A DNA stretch of 64,000 bases from the NCBI GenBank assembly GCA_023105745.1, contig JALGQZ010000013.1:25619105-25683104 (forward strand). Direction: 5' to 3'. The position numbers were made by a program, and so were the translations under genes. Positions 58,884 to 64,000 of this stretch are shown in pieces (within the stretch, counting starts at the first letter, position 1; every line of letters starts with the position of its first letter). The DNA comes from Austropuccinia psidii. Taxonomy: Eukaryota > Basidiomycota > Pucciniomycetes > Pucciniales > Sphaerophragmiaceae. The notes beneath the pieces were generated by a model. That model saw only the letters and a list, made by a program, of their open reading frames with translations. It searched no databases and was not told the DNA's origin.

Positions 58884-60915
58884 ATGCCTGTTCAACATTC
58901 ACCTCCTGCAAGACAGACAGAACTCATGCAATATCTCAAGCCATTGTCACTCCAACTGCAAGAACTGCTCTTGATGGCACCCCAGAAGTTCCTCCACTGA
59001 GGGGCAAAATCAGACAGAGGACCCATTTTCAAAGGAGCAGAACCATCCAGGAAGAAAAGAAGAGGGCCAAGAAGATCAAGTTCTTTTTCAGGAGTAGTTG
59101 GTTGGTTTCCAGAAAGTTCAAGGACAACTCCCAAAGGTCCTGGTGAAGAGGAGGAGGAGAATTCTGTGGAAGAGGGAGAGTCTTATGGTAATGAAGGTGT
59201 TCCTTCTCCTGTGCGGGCATCCCAAGGTACTGGAGGGCCAATGCTAGCCCAGTCCAAGAATCTTGTCTCTCATCAGTCAGGACCATCCTTATTGGCCATT
59301 ATGCAGCAAATGACTCAGATCATGGCCAATATTCAAGCAAATTCATCTTCTGAAGCATCAAGACCACAAGCCTTCAATACTCTATCTATGAAGGCACCAG
59401 AATTCTTTGATGAGACTCAACCCTTCAAAGTCAGCAGTTTCATTCAGTTCTTCCAGCTTATCTTTCATAATGATATGGCAAATTTCTCTCAATAAAGTAA
59501 GAAATTGCTTTAGAACACTTCATTTCTTGTTTGCAGGGCTACAAAATGGATTGAGACTTATCTTCCCAATCTCACAAATAAAGACACAAGATACCTTCTC
59601 AGTTTGTGGACTTTCTTTGAATCTCAAATTTTAGTTTGTTTGAAGACCCAAATGAAGTTAGAAAAACTGAAGCAGATTTGGATTCCTTAACAATGAAGAA
59701 GGTGGACATATTTCCTTATACATTTCTGATTCCAGAAGTTTGGTTTCAAGAATTGGAGATTGGGGTGAAAGAGTTCTCATCCATTATTTCAGGAAGGGAT
59801 TGCCATCCAGGATTTTCAATCAATTGGTCTCCCATCCTTAAAGAACTGACTGCCTTCAAGACTTAATGGATATTACAATGGAGCTTGATACCAGGTAGCA
59901 CCAGAGCCAAAAGAAGAAGACTCATCATCCAGAGAGGAATCCTGAAGCCTCAAAGCTAAATTCTTCTCATACTCCAACTTCTTCAAGCTCAAATAGAAAA
60001 AAGAAGAAGAATTTTCAGAAGAAGTACAAGCCCCATTCTTCTTTTTTGAATAAATTTTTCAGGTTTTGGAATTAAAAAAGAGAAAGAAGAATTAAGGAGG
60101 GCTTATGTACCTATTGTGGTGGGAAGAATACTCTTGAGTCTCGTTTCAAAGGATCTCAAAACCAGCTTTCCCAACCATCAGTAAAATTTCCCAGCCAGGA
60201 AAAGGCTGAGTGAAGATCATGTTGTGTTCAGTGGTCTTCACTGCTTTCCATCCAGAGAACAATTGTGCATTCTGAATACTGGTGTTAATAATTCTCTTAA
60301 ATTCTTTGTTTTTTCTTCTCTCTCTTATATATTTTACAGTATTCTCATTTATTCTGGTGCTACCAACTCATTGATTGCAAAGCAGTTTATTTAAAAGTAT
60401 TCTTTGACCATTCCGGAACTCCAAGAAAATATTAATCTTATCATCTTGAACTCTTCTGAGTCCCCTTGTCTATTTGTGAGCTAACATACTAAATATATGG
60501 TTGATCTTCAATCCTTCCCAAGCTTTGAATGGGTGTTTTTAGTCATTGATACTCTCAACAGAGAAGACCTGATATCATTCTTTAACTCTCTTAATCATTT
60601 TAATTGATCTATTGATTGGAGGCAAGGGCTGATAATCAGGACAATTAGGATCCTTCTAAATCTTTCATTAATTAATTTTCTTCTGCCAAGTCATGTGTGG
60701 CTCTGGTTGGTGATTCTAGAACACCATCATTTCCATCTTCTGTCCATATTCCTTCCCTTAATTCCCATCAGTCATTACTATCCTATAATATGAAGTCTTC
60801 AACGAAATTCAAGATGTTGGAGAAGACAGCTCTGTATCTTTTGGGAATACAGACCTTCCTCCTACATTTCATGATGACTCTCTGGAGGAGTTGTGGGATG
60901 AAAATGAAGAGCCAG
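58884..60915 (+). pseudogene. Gag-protease relic of the LTR-1 Ty3 element
   Basis: Gag starts MPVQHSPPARQT at 58884. Two early frameshifts cancel before 59166. 59166-59495 carries SLLAIMQQMTQIMANIQA and SMKAPEFFDETQPFKV, the conserved Ty3 Gag capsid region, then a stop at 59493. It continues in the same frame (ATKWIETYLPNLTNKD) and, after a shift, FEDPNEVRKTEADLDSL. The zinc knuckle near 60106 reads CTYCGGKNTLESR, with His and the last Cys lost. The protease motif reads ILIYSGATNSLIA, with the catalytic Asp changed to Tyr (60350-60352). After ALVGDSRTPSFPSSVH (60700) the region ends and the 3' LTR follows with no RT. Family is firm; no function remains. Confidence 0.8.
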
Positions 60916-62451
60916 TGTCACAACCATGTAAATCAACCCTCTTTGACCTCAATATGGAATATACATGCCATACCCAATTTATGGAAATTTATCCATATCC
61001 TTAATGATTGGCCAAATTGGCCATTTCATCTTTTTTGGCCTTTTCTTTTCATTTCACTATCTGAGCCCAACTTGGCCCCTTCATCATCATCAGGCCTTTC
61101 CTGGCGTTTTTCCACTTTTAGGAAAGCTTTTGTATTTTTCATACAACAGGGAAAATACAGCCCAAAATCCTGTGTTTGCCTTTTTAAGCTTCAAATACAG
61201 ATTTGCACATATTTGACGCATTTTTTCACATTTTGCTTTATTTTCCATTTTAGGCCATATTCCCATGTAATATGGGAAATATTCCCAAATGGCCATATTA
61301 TGGCATTTGGGGCTTAATTTCAAATTTTGTTCACTTTTTCACATTTTTTCCACACTTTGCAAAAATTCAGTTCTAAAGCTGTATAAGCTGTAGTTGGCCA
61401 AAAACCCAAAATTGAGGGCAACATCCAAAAACCAGTTTGTCACCTCTGAAGCCACCCAAACCCATTTTTCACCTATATCCTCCCGGTATCCTTCAAATAT
61501 ACCTTTGGCCATTTTCACCCTCCAAGAACCAAAGGTGCCATAAATGGTGTTATACACCATTATGCATATTTTTTCACCAGCAATGCAATGGTTCCAATTT
61601 CACAAGGTTATTTAAACATTTCATAAGGTCCACAAGGCATCAACTAATCCATAGGATTCATCAAGGCTCAAGGACAAGTATTATGCTTAAATATCAATGG
61701 TGCCATGAAGCCATCATTGTATAGTATCATTCAAATTATTCCTCCAAGCAAATAATTGAAGTTAATTCCCAAGGGGTATTCAATAGGTAGTTCCAAAACA
61801 ATCTGTCAAGTTTCAATCCTCCATCAATACACCTTTGCAACTAAATTCATTGAATACAGTATGGACTCATCAAGACATGTATTTCAATCATACATAATGG
61901 GAAGATCATTAAGCCCAGCTAATTTCTCAATTTAGCAAGGTAGGAATTCCATCAGACAATCAATACAGCTTCCAGTATTAAATACAGACCAGCTTCCAGC
62001 CTGACTGAGTCAGGCTCTCAATGTTTCAGATATACCAGCCCCCTGTGACCCTGGCATATTTTTACCCCTGTTAATGAATATATTTTGATTTTGATTTTTG
62101 TTTATTTATCTTATCATTTTGTTAAGTGAATACTGATATTATAAAGTCAGTCATTTAGCACCTCTTTTCTTTTATTTCTTTGCCTTTCAGAAGATGTTGG
62201 AGGTCATATTCTTTACATATTCCATTATTCCTTATGGAAGGTTGAAACAGTGATTAAGTACTTACTTGGTTGGCTCTTTGGCCATTTGGCTTCTTATTTC
62301 TCTGATTGCATCTCATTTTTGTACCTGAATATTTCTTAGAGAAATTCATTTCCATTATTCCTGTCTTCTTTATTCCTTGGATTAATCCAAGTGAGTTCCC
62401 TGATTTCTGAGTGCCAGGCCACTCTTTTTTTCCCAAAGAGCCCCTGTGACA
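60916..62451 (+). repeat. 3' LTR-1 (1536 bp)
   Basis: Starts TGTCACAACCATG and ends AGAGCCCCTGTGACA; tips share TGTCACA in inverted form. It matches the solo copy at 18560-20222 and the split 5' LTR. Direct joining to protease-linker sequence at 60915, with no purine tract, marks a deletion. Frames 60697-61317, 61437-61724 and minus-strand 61090-61560 are LTR sequence, not genes. Confidence 0.85.
61544..61560. promoter_or_regulatory. Palindrome in LTR-1 (3' LTR copy)
   Basis: ATGGTGTTATACACCAT is a perfect 7-bp inverted repeat around TAT, followed by TATGCATATTTTTTCACCAG. Compared with 19283 one base pair has changed on both arms (G:C to A:T), preserving the symmetry. Confidence 0.4.
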
Positions 62452-62535
62452 GATTTGCACTGTTGCAGAAATAAGAAAATGCAACAGAACCAAAGAATGT
62501 AAAATAAAATTATCAATTATTCCATTGATTAAAAC

Positions 62536-63405
62536 TAAATTCTTTGAATGAGTTTATTACAAAAGTAAATAATTGAAAACATTGCAAAACCTTTTTTCTT
62601 GATTTTTGATCTTTCTAGAAACTTTGAAACTATCCCTGTTATGTCTTCCTTTGGATAAGCCTCCAATGCATGGCCAAGAAGGTAGTTTGGTTCCTCCTGG
62701 AATTCCTGGTTAATCACATTTTGATTAATTGCATCCACGAAGGGAATCATGTAGAGAAATTGGCAATGCTCCAAAAAGATTCAGTTGATTGATTTGTGGA
62801 ATATTGCTTGAGTAATCATGAGAGTTAGTTGCAAGTTGGTGAGTTCCTGCAGAGCCTCCTGGTGGGAATGGGGTGAGCTGTGCACTTGGGGGAGGAGGTA
62901 ACAAGAGGTCTCTCTGGGGAAGGCACTAGGGGGGGTTTCAGAACCAGGAACAGGAGGGGAAGGCTGGGGAGGGGGGGTTCTGATGGGTGTATTGTCAATG
63001 ATGATTATTGAGCAGGACATGGAAGGACAAGGTGAAGATGGTCAAGGGAGTGGTGAGGGAAGGTTGGTAACAGGAAAAAAGTAACAATTGGTACTTACCA
63101 AAAGGATGCTCCGTTCATTGCATTGGAGCCACCTCAGGTTCAGGACCAAGATTTGAATTGTTCTCATGTGATGGTAATTGAGAATCTGAGGCTTGACTCA
63201 GGCCTGGAATAGGTGGGGTGGGGCTGCAAATGGGTGGCTCATCTTGTTGGGAGGGTTCTACAAACATAGGCAGAGTCAGTTCACTTGATTTGAAAGTTAG
63301 ATTGAGAAATGGAAGAGCTTTCTGCTTACTTCCAAAGAATTCCTCTGACCATTGGGTGCCACTCAGGCCTTGAGTGGGCTGCCGTGGAGTTTGCTCGCAA
63401 GGCAT
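62536..63405 (-). pseudogene. Relic of a repeat-associated protein of unknown function
   Basis: Minus-strand pieces line up as one protein: MPCEQTPRQPTQGLSGTQW ... GPEPEVAPMQ (63405-63115), SIIIIDNTPIRTPPPQPS ... HQEALQELTNLQLTLMI (63020-62781), and after a stop LEHCQFLYMIPFVDAINQN ... GHALEAYPKEDITGIVSKFL (62774-62590). I recall this order from repeated hypothetical proteins of Austropuccinia psidii but know no function. The Pro/Ser-rich N-terminus looks disordered and the C-terminal 60 residues helical. Stops at 63115 and between the last two blocks break it. Confidence 0.5.
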
Positions 63406-64000
63406 ATGGGGAATGGGAGAGTCTTTTTAAGGGAAATTTGGTGGGTTTTGTTCTATGGGTGAAGGAAAAGATTCAGTGCTATTTCATGAACAAAAATGAG
63501 TCAAGAAGGAGAAAGAAAACTTCCTTTGGCACTTGAATCCAATGGGTGATGATAAGCCCAAGCTCAAAGGTCCTCTGACCATGGCCATCTTTCATTGGCT
63601 GGATAATCACTTTGCTCCAGTTTGGGAGTCAAGTTACCATTGGATGGTGGCCTAAGAGGAGGAGTAGTAAGATAAATACTGGAGGGAATTGGGTTAAACA
63701 TGTGGAAGTTTTCCCAGGGTCAATTTGCACTCAGGAGTGCTCTCATGATTTTCAAATACAAAGTAGTCCTCACAAGGGCTTCTGAAGGTGAAACTCTCCT
63801 TGATGAAGGGTCAGAAGGGGCGTGCAACAAAAAAGAAATTTTTGTGTGCATGTTTGCAAGAATCAAAGGCATAGGCCATTGGGGAGAAGTGAATGCAGGG
63901 GATACCCTGCTACATGCACAGATTTCATGAAATCTAAAATGAAGAGAATTTAGGTTATTAACTGAATCAAAAGCAAAGTGTGAAGAAAAAATGAATACAT
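63406..64000 (+). other. Coding-like traces, no identified gene
   Basis: 63543-63655 on the plus strand reads GDDKPKLKGPLTMAIFHWLD and WESSYHWMVA before a stop. 63700-63930 is open (ASEGETLLDEGSEGA, VNAGDTLLHAQIS). Balanced base composition suggests old coding sequence or repeat, but I cannot assign a family. Divergent from the 63405 relic. Confidence 0.3.

Larger units (their letters stand above)
50748..62451 (+). mobile_element. LTR-1 family Ty3-type element with a split 5' LTR and no RT or integrase
   Basis: The 5' LTR is in two parts (50748-51774 and 58100-58189), separated by another retroelement. The internal region 58190-60915 holds leader, gag and protease relics, and the 3' LTR is 60916-62451. 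About 250 bp of the 5' LTR are missing at the split. The possible duplication GAAAT / GATTT matches at only three of five bases. All of RT, RNase H and integrase are missing, so it is a deleted, inactive copy. Confidence 0.75.

Noticed and set aside
59029..59286. Minus-strand open frames opposite gag
   Set aside because: They are antisense shadows of the Gag coding region, whose plus-strand reading has clear family motifs.
60697..61317. 206-codon open frame
   Set aside because: Only its first 30 codons are true Pol-linker sequence; the rest is a shifted frame and then LTR-1.
63020..63115. Intron in the minus-strand relic, with a good GTAAGT donor near 63098
   Set aside because: No AG acceptor lies between the donor and the next coding block, so the gap is better explained by insertion or decay.

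Overview
The window looks like a gene-poor, transposon-saturated stretch of a basidiomycete genome, most likely a rust fungus (Pucciniales). The Gag, Pol and transposase families resemble, from memory, those abundant in the myrtle rust Austropuccinia psidii. I hold rust fungus at about 0.85 and that species at about 0.5. No intact host gene, rRNA gene or CRISPR array was found. Almost every coding trace is a broken transposable-element gene.

Layout, left to right. 1-1960: AT-rich DNA with two tandem arrays. 1960-3578 (minus): 5' end of a Ty3-type element (gag start, leader, LTR-1). 3579-6400: a piece of LTR-2 followed by a minus-strand Ty1/copia pol relic. 6515-13184: a CACTA-like DNA transposon with a tnp2-type transposase (plus) and two further genes (minus), all broken. 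15970-17944 (minus) and 48287-50255 (plus): an inverted pair of non-coding elements with terminal inverted repeats. 18178-21104: LTR-3 (minus), split by a solo LTR-1 at 18560-20222 with CCTTT target duplications. 21796-25260: LTR fragments and degenerate tandem arrays. 29090-35400: LTR-2, carrying a solo LTR-3 (29921-31360, TATAT duplications), then a second minus-strand copia pol relic. 37493-42313: an almost complete Ty1/copia element with LTRs, half-tRNA primer site, polypurine tract and ACTTT duplication, but broken by stops and frameshifts. 50748-62451: a Ty3-type element whose 5' LTR is split by an internally deleted, chromodomain-bearing Ty3 element with LTR-2-type LTRs (51775-58100). 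62536-63405 (minus): relic of an unassigned repeat-associated protein.

The pieces form a stratified record. Nesting gives a partial order of events: LTR-2 and LTR-3 first, LTR-1 into LTR-3, and a chromovirus lying inside another LTR-1. The copia element carries no nested insertion and is the best preserved. CpG is nearly absent from the old LTRs and only moderately reduced in the copia element and the CACTA-like transposase, which fits decay by deamination of methylated CpG or RIP-like mutation. Several relics have lost named catalytic residues: Ty3 integrase Asp to Glu, Ty3 protease Asp to Tyr, and one copia RT changed from YVDD to YVEV. They are therefore inactive, except possibly as substrates acted on in trans.
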